A stretch of DNA of 64,000 nucleotides. It comes from Cavia porcellus. Its lineage: Eukaryota > Chordata > Mammalia > Rodentia > Caviidae. Positions 23,767-35,956 of the stretch are shown piece by piece; the first letter of the stretch is position 1, and every line of letters starts with the position of its first letter. The notes beneath the pieces are model-generated. The model was not told the origin of the DNA and made no database searches. It saw nothing but the letters and a program-made list of their open reading frames with translations. The stretch is from the NCBI RefSeq assembly GCF_034190915.1, contig NW_026947484.1, positions 187,296,982-187,360,981 of the forward strand, in the 5' to 3' direction. The position numbers and the translations under genes were made by a program.

Positions 23767-24565
23767 AGATTCTGAAGGTCTGATTTTTTTCAACTCTTTG
23801 TATGTTCTAGATATTAGTCCTGCATCTGAGGAACAACAGGCTAAAATTTTTCCCCACTCTGTGGGTTGTATTTTTACTCTCTTCATAATTTCTTTTGCCA
23901 TGCAAAAAATTTTTAATAGGATGGGATCTCAGTTGTTGATTCTTTGTATTATTTCCTACGGGATTAGGATTTTGTTCATGAAATCTGTGCCTATGTTTAT
24001 GACTTTAAGAGTTATACTTATTCTCTTTTCCTTTATTCAGTTTCTCTTTAATATTTACATTACGACTCATTTTGATTTTTGTTTAGTGCATGGAGGAATG
24101 GATAAAAAAGATGAGTTTTTTAATACAACTTGAGTACTACTCAACTATACAAAAGGATAAACTTGAGACATTTCTAAGTAAATGGATGCATCTTGAGATC
24201 ACATCTTTTTGAGCAAAATAAATTAGACACATGTGTAAATATCACCTTGTTTCTCTAGTATGAAAAACCAAATGTAAATGAGGACCAAACTGTACAAAAG
24301 GTATTGTGAAATAGGAAGAAGTTGTTCAAAAGAAAGGGGAACTAGGGAGGGAGGAGGCAGAAAGGAAGAAAGGAAAAAGAAAAATATGATAAAAGAATAA
24401 ACTGGAAAGAAAGCTTTGTAAATAAGGAGGAGAAGAGAGTTTGAAGGGCGGGAATGGAATGGGAAAAAAAAAGAATCAAGATATATCACATACAGGTGCA
24501 AATTCCCTATGATGAATATGATCACTATGTATATCTAAATTGTACCCATAAGTTTAATTTTAAAA
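23767..24565 (+). mobile_element. L1 with 5' inversion (twin-priming type)
   Basis: 23767 to about 24092 is L1 in reverse (TTTGTATGTTCTAGATATTAG, CCCCACTCTGTGGGTTG, TTTCTTTTGCCATGC). From about 24093 it is L1 in forward direction (GGAATGGATAAAAAAGATGAG, TACTACTCAACTATACAAAAGG), running to a 3' UTR ending near 24565. The inverted piece is the more 5' part of L1, as twin priming predicts. Confidence 0.65.
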
Positions 24566-24894
24566 AAAGGCAAATCGTGAACACAAAATACAATAGAACA
24601 GTGATTCACAAAGAATGTCAACTGTATCATCATCTTCACCTGGAACTTGTTTGATAATGCCATTCTCTGGCCCCAGGCCAGCCAAGCTGAATTAAAAACC
24701 TCGAAGCAGGCCTAGAAATCCATGTTTTAGCAAGGCCTCCAGTGATCCTGATATGTCCAATTGTAGAACCTCTGGATTTCTGCACGGATACAGAGCTTTC
24801 GCGTAGCCTGGGGAAATGTGACCTGAATGCCTGTGAGTCTAGACCCATTCTTGATCCTATCACCCTCACCTACCTGTAAATAATGTTTTTCAGG

Positions 24895-25300
24895 TTCTGG
24901 CCATTTTACTTTTTAAAATAATTTATATGTTAGAAAATATACATAACAAAGTACATAAATCTTAGGAATACAGATTGATAAATTTTTATGCTCTCACCTC
25001 ACATAACAATACTATTTGGAACATTTCCAGCACCCCTGAAATCTTGCCATGTTCCTCCTCAGCCATTACCTGACCCTCAGGCAATCAAAACTCAGACTTG
25101 ATTACTGTTGATTAGTTTTACCTGGTTGTGAAATTCATGTAAGTAGCATATAAAGGTTTAAAAAGTGTCTGACTTCTTTTAGTTAATATGATGTTTATGA
25201 AATTCATTAAGGGGAATGGTAGGTTGTTCTCTGTAATTGTGCGGTAGGAACAGACCACAATTTACTTATGCATTCACCTGCTGATAGGCATTTGGATCAC
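24895..25300 (-). mobile_element. Old L1 3' UTR fragment
   Basis: AAATATACATAACAAAGTACATAAATC... to ...CACCTGCTGATAGGCATTTGG resembles reversed old L1 3' ends. Moderate certainty only. Confidence 0.4.
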
Positions 25301-25320
25301 CTGAGCTACTGATTAAAACA

Positions 25321-25405
25321 CTGGGACTGGCAGTATAGCCCAGTGGTAGGGCACTGGCCTAGCATATTCAAGGCACTGGGTTTTATCCTTAGCACTACAA
25401 AAACA
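25321..25405 (+). mobile_element. Old ID-type SINE
   Basis: CTGGGACTGGCAGTATAGCC...GTTTTATCCTTAGCACTACAAAAA. Confidence 0.6.
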
Positions 25406-25500
25406 GACACCCCCACCCAAGAATTACTGGTTGAAAGTCACCAATATTTTTCACAGCCACTAACCCCACATTTTTTTTTCAGTGTGTAGGGAAAATACAG

Positions 25501-25515
25501 CCCCCCCCCCCCCCG
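25501..25515. repeat. Poly(C) run
   Basis: About 14 C in a row, prone to sequencing error. Confidence 0.85.
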
Positions 25516-25970
25516 GCTATGCTATGGTTCAGGCTGTGTGTGGGAAGGGGTATTCGTTGTAGACAGTTAAGTCCTATGTGAGCAGAATTCCAGCACAAGC
25601 ACACACAGGGGGCGCTGTACAAATAACTTATAACCAAAGTTGTTACTGGCAAATGGTCACTATTGTGTAGACCCATGTAAATCTGACTGCTTCAAGGGTC
25701 GAAGGTTGGCGAAGGGACTGAGAAGTGCTGCGAGTGAATAGTGGTAAAGGCTGAAATCACAGACAGACAGATGGACGACAGCAAAGGGCTGGATGGCTGG
25801 GCAGGTGATGGTGAGCCAAACAGAGCTGCTGACAGTAAGAACGCGTAGACTGTTCAGGACTCTGCAACACTTCTTTGGGCTACTCATATCTCAAGGGAAC
25901 CTCCCCAAGTCTAAAACACAATTGAACCAAGGGGCTTTTGTACTTGTGTTCTTCCCATATCTTTTCTTTT

Positions 25971-26085
25971 TTCCACAGGGTCTCATTAAGTCCTTAACTT
26001 ATGAGTCTGGGCTCCAACTTTTTATCCTCCTGCCTCAGCCTCATACAGTACTGGGATAACAAGCATGGATCACGAGTTCCAGGTG
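25971..26085 (-). mobile_element. B1 SINE, diverged
   Basis: CACAGGGTCTCATTAAGTCC...CTCCTGCCTCAGCCTCATACAGTACTGGGATAACAAGC. Confidence 0.6.
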
Positions 26086-29000
26086 CTCCATATTTCTAAC
26101 ATCAGTTAGTACTGAAGGTCAGACTTTATATTGTAGAAATTCAAGTGATATCTCATTGTGGTTTTAATGTATACCCCCCTAATCAAAATAATAATGCTAC
26201 ATACCTTACCATGTTTTTTGGGCATTTGGATATAATCTTCAGTGAACCAGGGTTTTATCTGTTTCAAGATTAATAAATTTCAGAAACCATTATAGTGAGT
26301 TAAGCAAGTTGTGGAATGATACAATACCGTACTATTTAAAGATGTTAAGCATGCAAAGTAATATTACTTATACATATGTGTATGTATGGTAGGAAAATAT
26401 GCATGGGAATTAAAACCATCAAAATCAAGGCAGTCGAAGAAGACAGAGATGAATGGGATTTTGGAAAATGTAAACAAGAGCCTTCTAGTGCCTGTATTCT
26501 ATTCACTTAAAATATCTGAAGCAAATAAAATAACAAAATATCTGAAGCAAAAATAAGCAATATTCAGTATTATATCCCCTAAGTGCTAGGAACCTGAATG
26601 TTTCTATATTATTTTATATTCTAGCTCTGTACTTACAATAAAAAATAAGACAAGGCATATGCAAAGGCAAAGAGGATATTCAACTAATTTATTAAGAGAC
26701 TAAAAGAAGTAGGACTCAGTTTTCTTATGCAATGAGGAGTCAGACATGAGCCTTCCTCTTTGATATGTATGGATCCCTAAAGAGTAATCCGATTTTCCAA
26801 CTAGACTGCAGTAGGACTGATGCCAGTGATGTTGATAACACCATCTTAGCATGTTTTTCCAACAACCCAAATGCTTTAATTTAAGGATTCATCACTCTGA
26901 AAATATGAAGGAATATTATTCCATTTAATAGACGAAGCAATTGCATATGAATGTTATTTATCAAGAAATTAAGCTCACTGATTCTTATAAAATCTTATAA
27001 AAGTGGAAGTGGTGGATAGAAATGAAAAAAAATAATGTCTAAGTGTTGAACTGCAAAAGTTTTGAATGTCATGCCATCAGATAAATAGATTTATATGATG
27101 TTCACTTTTATAAACTGATTGACTGACTCATTTTTGCACTCACTAAGCTAATACCACCTGAATTAAGTGGTAGGAGATGGGTTAGAAATGTAACTGTAAA
27201 AGCAAACAGCTTTATAGGGGAAAGGTCTAGATGAATCTTTGATGAACTGTGGTAATATGTTATGGGAGAGGCATATAAATAGTGGGGAGAATACAGGAAT
27301 ATTAAATGGTAGGGGACTGGGAAGTGGATTATTTGTGTTTGGTATGTGTAACATGAGAAACCTCAACAATGTTATCTGATACAAATTTTTCTGAGAAGTT
27401 TCACAGACATCCTACCTTCCTTGATACTTTATAAATTATTCAATAGCATTTCTTAGAAACTGAAAGCTAACATTTAAGATCCAGTTTTCACAGATGAACT
27501 GATTTTTTTTTTGGTGAGGAAAGGTACAAAGAACAACAAAGCCACAGGCTGATGTTTCTTTAATTTTTCAAAGTGGATAACCTTAATCTTCTTGGAACCC
27601 AACTAAAAACCTCCTGGGACATTAAAATGTATAATCACTAATATTTAGTAAGATTTCTAAGGCCTTTTTAACTGTATTAACAAATAATTGTATATGTGAA
27701 GTCAGAACACAGGCTCCCTGAAACCAATTTTCTTTTTCGTTGCATGCATGAATTAATATACTTTCATATCCAGCGCCCTATTACTGTTCCTTGCTTATTT
27801 CTTTCCTCTTGTTGGACAGACTCCCTTCTACTTTCACATTATTTTTTCTTCTTCTAGATTTTATACATTTAGGAACATATGGAACAAAACATTCTAACAA
27901 TTAGATATCTTGTGTGAGAAGAACACAGAGGAATGACCGATTGCTTTCTTTGGTCAAACTGAGACTACCAAATGAGAAACAAATTAGTTACAGATGTTCG
28001 GTATATTGAGATGAGTTTTATCCCCAGGGTACCATTTCCTTCGTTTCTTGGACTACAATAGTTCATTTCCAGGGCAGTGAGTATATGTCAAAGCCAAGCA
28101 GCAGAATTAAGTAAGTTTTTCCACATATATATATTTTGAAACTGCATAAAAGTTTCTAATAAACAAAATCTTTAGCATTTGTGTCGAGTGACTTTCTATG
28201 TAAGTAACATAAAATTCATTTCACCATTTCACCAAGACATGTTAGACATTATGCGAGATATAGGGAAATTCAAACAGAATTAAAATAAGGTTTTTGCCTG
28301 GAGCTCCAGTCTAGTAGAAAAAGGCAAATAAATAATCACAATGCATCATAATGGGGGTATAACAGAGATATGAACAAAATCCTATGGGAACAAGTTTTTC
28401 CTTCTAATAAACCTAACAGGATAGTTTACTACTGCAGAACTATAAAAACATAATAAGTAACAGGAAAATGGTTGATCATCACAGGTCAAGAATGAAATTG
28501 ACTACATATTATGATGGGTGATATTTTATAAAACATATTGTAAGGCAGATGGGCCAACTTGAAGAATCATGTCTTTCATTTTTGTATTCCAGTATAGTAC
28601 CTATTATAGTTTTAATCTATGCTGGCAAAATGAATACACACACATGTACATGAACTTTGATGGCTATACAATAGTATACTTCTAAAATTCAGAGATACCA
28701 AAATTAAGAGGATATACATTTGAAAAGAACATTTAATACCCAATATATCAGAAAGGTTCACTAAACACACACAAAAAATGAAGTTTAATAGGAATTGGTA
28801 CTCAAAGTACCTATCCATAACAGACATACATAATTCATTTTTCCATGTTCTTTCCAACTATATAATACCCCACAGAAGACATCTGACAAATACTTGTTGA
28901 CTCAATACTTACACATTTATAGTACCTATCACACGCATCCTCTCTATTGGCCTAAACTATAACAGCTTTCTATGCATTTCCATTTTTTTCTTTTTCAGAG

Positions 29001-29998
29001 TAACTTTGGTTAACCTGTTAGTTCCCCAAGATATTGTGATCATGTCAATTTTTTTTTCAGTATCACTAAGTGGTTCCCTAGCATTCAGGATCTTCCATTA
29101 AAAAAACTTCTGGCACTAGTATACCACAGATACTACATGGCTGAAACTTTATGAATTTGTACTGACAAAATTAATTATCTGTATGTTTTAAAGTGAGAAT
29201 GGATCCCTACGCAAAATCAATGTTACATCTGAAAAAAATACAAATATGAAAGAAAATGTAGGATAATTTTAAACAATCTTTAGTCTCCCAGTTGTTGTTT
29301 GCTGTTGGGTTTGTTAGAGGCCCACCATGTCCAACAAAGTCTTAGCAATTTGCTAATGACTTATGTGAAAGGTATATTCAGGTTCTGTGCTCCTTTTCTG
29401 CAATTCCCTTCCTTTAGTGACTGTTCTTCAACTTCCAGCCTCTATTAGTATTTCCAAACTCTGCCTTGGTTTCTTTAACCTCCTGAGACTATTAAAGAGG
29501 CATTCTTTTGCATTCCAATTTGGAAGATGCCTTAAAGGGAAAAGCCAGAATGAAGGTGTTGCTTATTTTAACTGCTTCCTTCTTTGAAGGGCTGTGTCTC
29601 TAAGATTCTGCCCACACTGATTGTTTGCCACTGCTCTCAAATTATGTATTTTGTTCAGATTTTAAAGATGTTTCCGGAAGGCGGGCTAATCCAAAGTAAG
29701 TAGAGGCCTAGAATTGAAACTTGTTATGAAAGACTCTTGGTGTCTTATTTTTTGATTCCTCCCTTTTACCTTTAAACATTCTATCAATGGTTATCTTATT
29801 GTGTGGCTTTTGACATCCTGTAGGTGGTTATTTTATATGGTGTCTCTAAGATACCAGTGTCTGGTGGTTTTCATATACTTAATCTGTCACCTGCAAGCTC
29901 ATTCTGCTAACTGCTTCCCATGGATTGGGTGATCTTTCCTTATGTGTTTGAAGATTGTGCTAGGTTTCATAAGGAGGGATCCATATGTGTTTGGAGAT

Positions 29999-30359
29999 CA
30001 TTATGGTTTATATTTAGCTGTACCCCCAAAGCCTCATGCACTCATAGGTGGGGCTTTTGGGAGGTGACTAGATTACTGGATTAGTCCATCAACAGTTTCA
30101 CAGCTGGGTGTGAAACCTGGTGGTAACAGGTGGGTCACTGAGGGCGTGGCCTGGCTGGGTCTTTCACCTCCTCCCTTGATCCCTTTTTTTCTTGCCTGCT
30201 ATACCATAAGCTCTTTTTCCTCTATTATGCTGCCCCGCCTTGGAGCCAGCTGACTATGGACTAAAACTTCTACAAACTGTGAGCCAAAAATAAACCTATT
30301 CTCCATTAATTTGTGGGTCTCAGGTATTTTGTCCCAGCAATGTGACAGTAACTAAGACA
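29999..30359 (+). mobile_element. Solo ERVL-MaLR LTR with exact 5-bp TSD
   Basis: 361 bp ending CAGTAACTAAGACA, with AATAAACC upstream of the end. Flanked on both sides by GAGAT (29994-29998 and 30360-30364). The first bases are CA instead of TG, by mutation. Confidence 0.8.
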
Positions 30360-31169
30360 GAGATTTTTCTTTTTCTTCTTCTTCTTCTTTTATTTTTAAT
30401 GTGGTGGGATCCTGGAGTTTAAATTGAAGATGACTTCTCTAGATGAAGTTGTGTTGGGTGTTTGCTTAGAAGCAGAATGTGTTACAGACCTGGGAAATAT
30501 TATCTCCTGTTATTTTTTGAAAATTATTTCTAGATTCTTCAATATCTTTTTCCTGCCTGGTCTGTATTTTTTCTGATTTCTTAATAATGGTTCTGTATAT
30601 GAAACACAAGATCAAACACAATTTCCAATTTTGATTGGGTAAAATCAAATATTAAAGAATTAGTACTGCCTTTGTTCTGGAAATCCTGCTAGTGCTATTA
30701 TACCGTGAGACTACACCTGGAAGGACAAACTGCAGTAGACAAAGGGGTAAATGTGTAATCATCAGATACTGAAAAGAACATAAAACCTCCTAATTATGAA
30801 ATCAAGTATGTAAGTTCTAACTTACAATACTGTTTCTTCTTTGATACGATAAAGACATAAAAATTCAACCAATAAACTTACTTTAAAAATTCAAAATTGA
30901 AACAAAAAGAAACAACACATTGCACCTTATAAACAGACTTACAGCCACTTGTGTGGTTGTACATAATCCTTCTGTCAACAATTTTGGTCCTGTTTTCTCC
31001 CCAAAGATTGTTGGTTCATTAATTTAAACTCTCAACTCCCCATAATCTGTTTCTGTTGTGTTCTTTCAACCCACATTTCTTTTTTTATTTTAGCTTTTTA
31101 AAATTAGAATATATTTGTGATACAGAATAATCATGCTTATCTTGGGGATTTGGAACACACACATATTGC

Positions 31170-31315
31170 TTTTCTTTTTTTCTTTTTTTGATACAGGGTT
31201 TCACTACACAGTTCACTTGAACTCACTTTGTAGCCCAGGTTGGCCTCAGACTTGCAGGGATCCTCTTGCCTCAGCCTTTTGAGTGTTGGGATTTAGGCGT
31301 GTGCCACCATATCAG
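31170..31315 (-). mobile_element. B1 SINE with internal duplication, inside an L1
   Basis: GATACAGGGTTTCACTACACAG...AACTCACTTTGTAGCCCAGG...GTGTGCCACCATATC. Confidence 0.75.
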
Positions 31316-31489
31316 AGTTCCACATACTGCATCTTAGTAACTTTTTACTTGCCTTTTCCCTCACGTTGCCTATCATTCCCAGCTCCCCCACTCCATCTCC
31401 AAACGCCCTGCCTGTCTTCACAAAGTCTATCTCCCTGTTCCCTATCATCTTTCTTTCATTTTGCTCTTTAAATTATTATTATTGTTGTT

Positions 31490-31571
31490 GTTGTTATTGG
31501 TACTCGGGATCAAACTCACGACCTCGTACTTGCTGGACAGGTGCTTAAACTGCTGAACGAAATCCTCAGCC
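31490..31571 (-). mobile_element. ID SINE inside an L1
   Basis: GGTACTCGGGATCAAACTCACG...CTGAACGAAATCCTCAGCC; CTCTTTAAATTATT on both sides. Confidence 0.8.
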
Positions 31572-31949
31572 TCTCTTTAAATTATTTATATTCAGGTTTT
31601 TCATATAAAAGAAATCATGAAACATTTTCCTTTCTGTATCTAACTTACCTCATGTAACATTATGGTCTCAAAGTGCATCCATTTTCCTATAAAAGATTCA
31701 AAGTTCCAACCTACATTTTTGAAGCTGAGTTTTATACCTACATGAATCATAGTGAAAAACTCTAAAAGGTATCCAACTTTTAATATTAGGGCCATCCTCA
31801 ATCTAACTGTTTTTAATGATAAGTTAAATGAAGGTACCTCTCATAAGTGAATAATTTTACCAGCTGACAAGCCTAGGTGAGAGGTTATAAATGGTTGGGC
31901 AGAAGTTAAAACTGAGATTGAAAATGGAGAGATTTTTTAAAAATTACTA

Positions 31950-32240
31950 TAATAAAAAGCAAATTCAGGAGAATCAACTTTGGAAATAACCTGACAGACC
32001 TCGCTGATGACAGCTTGTAACCAGCATATTCAGTTGTGTATCTTAATGTCAGTCTCTTTTCATGCATCCAACGAATGAAAAGGTATTTTTCGAACCCCTC
32101 AATTAATCAGCTTTCTCTGGCCGGATATTTTTAGTGGGAAATAACTCTAATAGTTTCTCATGGATCCATCTCATTTTCATTGCTTTTTATTCCAAAACTA
32201 CAGAAGTCTAAAACAACAACAAAAAACCAACCATGCACTG
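31950..32240. promoter_or_regulatory. Candidate conserved non-coding element 1 kb from INVS exon 3
   Basis: A non-repetitive stretch with words such as GCTGATGACAGCTTG (MEIS/TALE-like), CAATTAATCAGC and GGCCGGATATTTT, flanked by ordinary AT-rich intron and an ID at 32.45 kb. There is no ORF. The call rests on composition and motif content only. Confidence 0.3.
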
Positions 32241-32451
32241 AAAATGTATCTTATAGACCAATATTTTAAGGGAGGGGAAAATCATTTTTAGGCAAATATT
32301 TATCTTACAGGCTTTCTATTTCACATGTCTTTCGAAATGCTTACTCTTAAAAATCTGAGGGTTTTGACGATGTCTTTAAAGATGTGTAATCGATACTGGC
32401 AATATAATTATAGGTTTTTAAAAACATTATAATACATTCAGAAAATAAATT

Positions 32452-32559
32452 TCTTTTTTTTTTTTTGTCTTTTTCATTTTTATCGGTACCGGGGATCGAA
32501 CTCATGACCGCCTGCTTGCAAGGCAGGTGCTTATGCCGCTGAGCTAAACCCCCAGCCCC
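32452..32559 (-). mobile_element. Young ID SINE
   Basis: TTGTCTTTTTCATTTTTATCGGTACCGGGG...GCTGAGCTAAACCCCCAGCCCC; AAAATAAATTTCTTT on both sides. Lies about 0.5 kb beyond INVS exon 3. Confidence 0.9.
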
Positions 32560-33048
32560 AAAAATAAATTTCTTTATGGAAGCATAAAAGCATATATTTC
32601 AAAAGAGACTGAAATTTTTATTATAAAAGATTAATGAAGAAAAATTTAAATAGTGAAATGTACAATTCATATGCATTTCCAGCATCCAAACACAACCACT
32701 AGCAACATTTCTGTGTGTTTCTTTTTAGTCTTTATTTTTTCTCTACACACAAGTTTTTAATTCACTTTAGTCACAATGTACATATAATATTTTTCCTTTT
32801 TTCCCTACTAAATTTTGGATCATGGAATAAATTCCATTTTTTGAGGCATTTAGATAAGTAAATTTAGCCACTGACAGTTATTTGTGTTTTGCTCTCTGTA
32901 CTTTAAAAAAAATGCTTTTAAAGAAAACAGGAAGACTTAGAGTCATATATTTGTGATCTGTTTATTACCTGTCCATTGCATAGTTCCAATAATTAACCAA
33001 AGAATACCACACAGTAGGATTATTCTTCAAGGTAATTGCACTTCTCAC

Positions 33049-33215
33049 CTTTTGAGCTGCAAGATGGAGGGCCGTCCTCTGGCTATGGTCAGTTTTATTG
33101 ACATCTGCTCCTGCCTTCAGGAGAGCGTCTGCACAGTCCAGTCTGTCTGCCAACACGCAGTACATAAGCGGTGTCCTCCCAAACTGGTCTTCTTTGTCTT
33201 TAAGAGCAGAGTTTC
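33049..33215 (-). CDS. INVS: INVS exon 3 (residues 36-91, first ankyrin repeats)
   Basis: This 167-nt internal exon has a TTCTTGCAG acceptor before 33215 and an AAG|GTGAGA donor after 33049. Read in the phase set by exon 2 it encodes Gly36 to Lys91. It contains the ankyrin signature residues DQFGRTPLMYCVLADRLDCA and then DALLKAGADVNKTDHSQRTA, ending LHLAAQK. The TPLM and TALH tetrapeptides mark the starts of consecutive ankyrin helices, and ALLKAGADVN is the canonical loop. It matches my memory of human inversin at every residue, which shows strong constraint. It ends in phase 0, so the next exon (not in this window) should begin with the Gly-Asn-Tyr continuation of the repeat. Intron 2, between this exon and exon 2, is 18.1 kb. 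Confidence 0.97.
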
Positions 33216-33279
33216 CTGCAAGAAACACACAGTGGTATTTGATAGCTGTTGTTACTAACGTAAGTAGAATCTACATTTA

Positions 33280-33480
33280 CTAAGTGCTTATTATTGAGAA
33301 CACTGCTAAATACCCTGTACCTATTACTTCATTTTTACTTATTCTGTGAGGTAGATATTAGCATTCCTGTATTAGAGCATAGTGAACTGCAGAGAAATTA
33401 CATAACATATATTCTCATTAAAAATAGTGAAACTAGAATTGAAATTAATTGATGACTCAAAAGACCATATTATTATTCTA
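33280..33480 (-). mobile_element. MIR SINE upstream of INVS exon 3
   Basis: AAGTGCTTATTATTGAGAACAC...CTGTGAGGTAGATATTAGC...GAAACTAGAATTGAAATT follows the reversed MIR order. Confidence 0.5.
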
Positions 33481-33789
33481 CTGAGTAAGCATTTTGAGAT
33501 ATGAAGATCCTCCTGTTCTTCCCTCACTCTTTTCTCTTGTCAACAGATACTCATTTAGTGCTAATTATATGCTAGGCATTGTGTAGATTCTTACAAGTGA
33601 TACGAAATCACCAAGGGTACAAAAGAAATAAATAACACTATAAAGCAGTAGGATCTAGCTGATATTTATTGAACATTTTGTCTAAAGATACCCAAATGTA
33701 ATCTTTTAAACTACCTATGGAACACTCACCAAAAGAGACCATATACTGTTTCATAAAACCAACACTGAACGATTTAAAGAACTGAAGTC

Positions 33790-34560
33790 GTGTCAAGCAT
33801 GTTCTCTGATAATAATGCAATTGAACTAGAACTCAATGACAGAATGATAATAGGAAATCACCAAGTACTTGAGAATTAAACAACATAATCTAGATAATCC
33901 ATGAATGAAAGAGAAAACTTCACAGGAAATTTAAAAATGTAAATGAATGAACATAAAAATATTGTTGTAAGGTAATTACCTTACATCCAAAGGAGGCTTT
34001 AAAGAAAATATACAGGGCTTAATACTTGTATCAGAATGAAAGAATAGTTTTGAATAAAACAAATCTACATTCCTACCTCATTATATTAAGAAAAAAGAGT
34101 AAATTTATCCTAAAATGATCAGAAGGAAAGAATCACAAAAATGAGAACAGAGATGACTGAAATGAAAACTACAAAAAATAAGAAAATCAGTGAAGCTAAA
34201 ATTCTTGAAAATAAAACTGAAAGATTTGTAACTGGATTATTAAAAACAGTAGACGCAAATTTCCAATATCAAGAATGAAAGAAGGGTTGTCACTATAGAG
34301 CCTGCAGATATTAAAAGGCAAACAAGAAAATTATAAATAATTTTTTGCCCATAAATTTCTAAAGCCAGTCGTGGTGGTGTATGTCTATAATCCTATCAGT
34401 AGGGAGGCTGAAGCAGAAGGATCACTTTAAGTTTGAGTTCACTGGGCTACATAGTGAGCTTGAACTGCATAGCAAGACCCTGTCTCAAAACAAACAAAAT
34501 TTATAATTTAACTGAAATGAATAAATTTCACAGAAAACAATCTATCAACGTTCACTGAAG
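33790..34560 (+). mobile_element. Old L1 fragment with B1 insertion
   Basis: L1-type sequence ACTAGAACTCAATGACAGAA...CACCAAGTACTTGAGAATTAAACAACA, then GAAAATAAAACTGAAAGATTTG. A B1 lies at 34363-34500. Confidence 0.5.
34363..34500 (+). mobile_element. B1 SINE
   Basis: GCCAGTCGTGGTGGTGTATG...GCAAGACCCTGTCTCAAAAC. Confidence 0.75.
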
Positions 34561-34599
34561 ATATGAATACTCTCCTTAGTACTTACAGCAGAAAAAATT

Positions 34600-35330
34600 C
34601 TTAGGTGGTACCCCAGATACACGCTCCCTGACCTATCTGCCCTATATGATCTCCTCGTGAGGGTGGGCAAGGTCTATAAATACATCATTCCCTTCTCTAA
34701 GTTCCATTACGTGGCAAGCATGAGCAAATTTTGCAGATGTAATTAAGGTGAGTAATCATTTAATCTAATCATAAGAGAGATAGTTTGGGCCCCTTTCCTT
34801 TTCTCCTTGTCTCTCTCTCTCAGTCTCTGCTGTGCTCTCCCATTTTCCTCTCTCTCTGTCTCTGTCTCTCTGTCCGTCCGTCCGTCCGTCCATCTGTCTG
34901 TCTGTCTTTCTGTCTCTCTTGTCCACCCTCTCCCAATAGAGCTTGAGCTCATGGACATGTGTATGTTAGGCAAGTACTCTGGAACTGAATTGGATCCCCA
35001 ACCCTTGGATTGCTTTTTGAAAGATGATGTAGAGGTCAGAGCTGGAAGTTGGAGAGTTGTCAAGCAGCAGATATATTTTCCTGCTGCCTTTTGAGATGCA
35101 AGCTGCCATAAAATTTAAAGCTGCAAGAAGACAAATTCAGCCAACTTGTACTTGGAAGAGCATACCGAGTCTCATCCTTGCTGATAGTCTGAAGCTCTGT
35201 GAAACTCTAAGCAAAAGACTCATCTAAGCCATGTCTAGATTCCTGACCCACAGAAATTGTGAGGTAATAAATTATTTTTGTTTTAAACATTTGTTAATGT
35301 GTCATACAGCAATAGAAAATTAATGTATGA
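34600..35330 (+). mobile_element. MLT/MST-type LTR with pyrimidine repeat and ID remnant
   Basis: GCAGATGTAATTAAGGTGAGTAATC near the 5' side and TGTGTCATACAGCAATAGAAAATTAAT at the end mark a plus-strand MLT/MST-type LTR. Within it are a TCTC/TCTG/TCCG low-complexity run (34806-34920) and an old minus-strand ID (about 34937-35005). Confidence 0.55.
34806..34920. repeat. TCTC/TCTG/TCCG low-complexity tract
   Basis: Shifts from TCTC to TCCG and TCTG units within the LTR at 34.6 kb. Confidence 0.9.
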
Positions 35331-35644
35331 TATATACTACAAAAAGGAGATTAATAATTAATCTTGTCTAAAAGCACTACTAAGATCAGAGTGTTGAAAA
35401 ATTTTCAGAAGCAATTTTTATACAAATAGACAATGTGGTTTACAAATTGTTATGGAAAGACAAAAGATGTAGGAGGAAAAGTTTTTGGAAAAGGATAAAA
35501 TTGGAGGATGGACTGTGTAATATATCTACAGAAATGAAGCTACAGAAATGAAGTCAGTGTATTAGTGGCAAAGGAACAGACACATAGATCAATGTAGCAG
35601 AGGTGAGAGTGTAGAAACAGACTCATGTACACTATCAGTTGATT

Positions 35645-35822
35645 TTTGTGTCTGTGTATGTGGTTGAACCAAGGCATGCTCCACCACTAAGCTATATCTC
35701 TGGCTCTTTTTCTTTTTCTTTCTTTACAGGGTCTTGCTAAGCTTCCCAGGCAGGACTTGAACTTGAGATCCTCAGCCTTCCTCAGTGCTGGGATTACAGA
35801 CATATGACACTGTGTCTGGCCT
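35645..35822 (-). mobile_element. B1-dID composite SINE
   Basis: Reverse order: ID part (GTTGAACCAAGGCATGCTCCACCACTAAGCTATATCTCTGGC) then B1 part (GGGTCTTGCTAAGCTTCCCAGG...CTGTGTCTGGCC). Confidence 0.65.
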
Positions 35823-35956
35823 ATGACAAGCTGATTATGACAATGCTACAAAGGCAAACAAATGGACAGCCTTTTAAATAAAAGGAGCTGGAAAACTTTG
35901 ACATTCATATGGAAAACCTAAAACCAAAACCAAACCCAAATAAAAAACAAAAAAAC

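Larger units (their letters stand above)
31080..31690 (-). mobile_element. L1 3' end, interrupted by B1 and ID
   Basis: Reversed L1 3'-UTR sequence (CTATCTCCCTGTTCCCTATCATC, TACCTCATGTAACATTATGG) in three pieces, separated by a B1 (31170-31315) and an ID (31490-31571). The ID has CTCTTTAAATTATT on both sides. Confidence 0.55.
1..33048 (-). other. INVS: INVS intron 3 (partial)
   Basis: Everything left of exon 3. I searched for the next ankyrin exon on the minus strand and did not find it, so the intron exceeds 33 kb. It holds solo LTRs (1.77, 21.03 and 30.0 kb), an MLT2-like LTR (9.25 kb), a MaLR provirus (10.2-12.5 kb), L2 and L1 relics, SINEs and the three copies of the 153-bp-unit element. 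Stretches with nothing I can name: 1-1470, 2.72-3.7, 5.73-7.18, 8.3-9.24, 12.46-13.6, 15.58-17.4, 22.12-23.76, 26.09-29.99, 30.37-31.08 and 32.56-33.05 kb. The block at 3.84-4.58 kb looks like a conserved regulatory element. Confidence 0.85.

Noticed and set aside
23798..24133. 111-codon plus-strand ORF
   Set aside because: Antisense reading of inverted L1 ORF2 sequence.
1..33048. INVS exon 4 and further ankyrin exons
   Set aside because: I read the minus strand for the expected continuation after Lys91 and found none; probably beyond the window.
34743..35094. 106- and 95-codon ORFs
   Set aside because: Result of the TCTC/TCCG low-complexity tract within an LTR.
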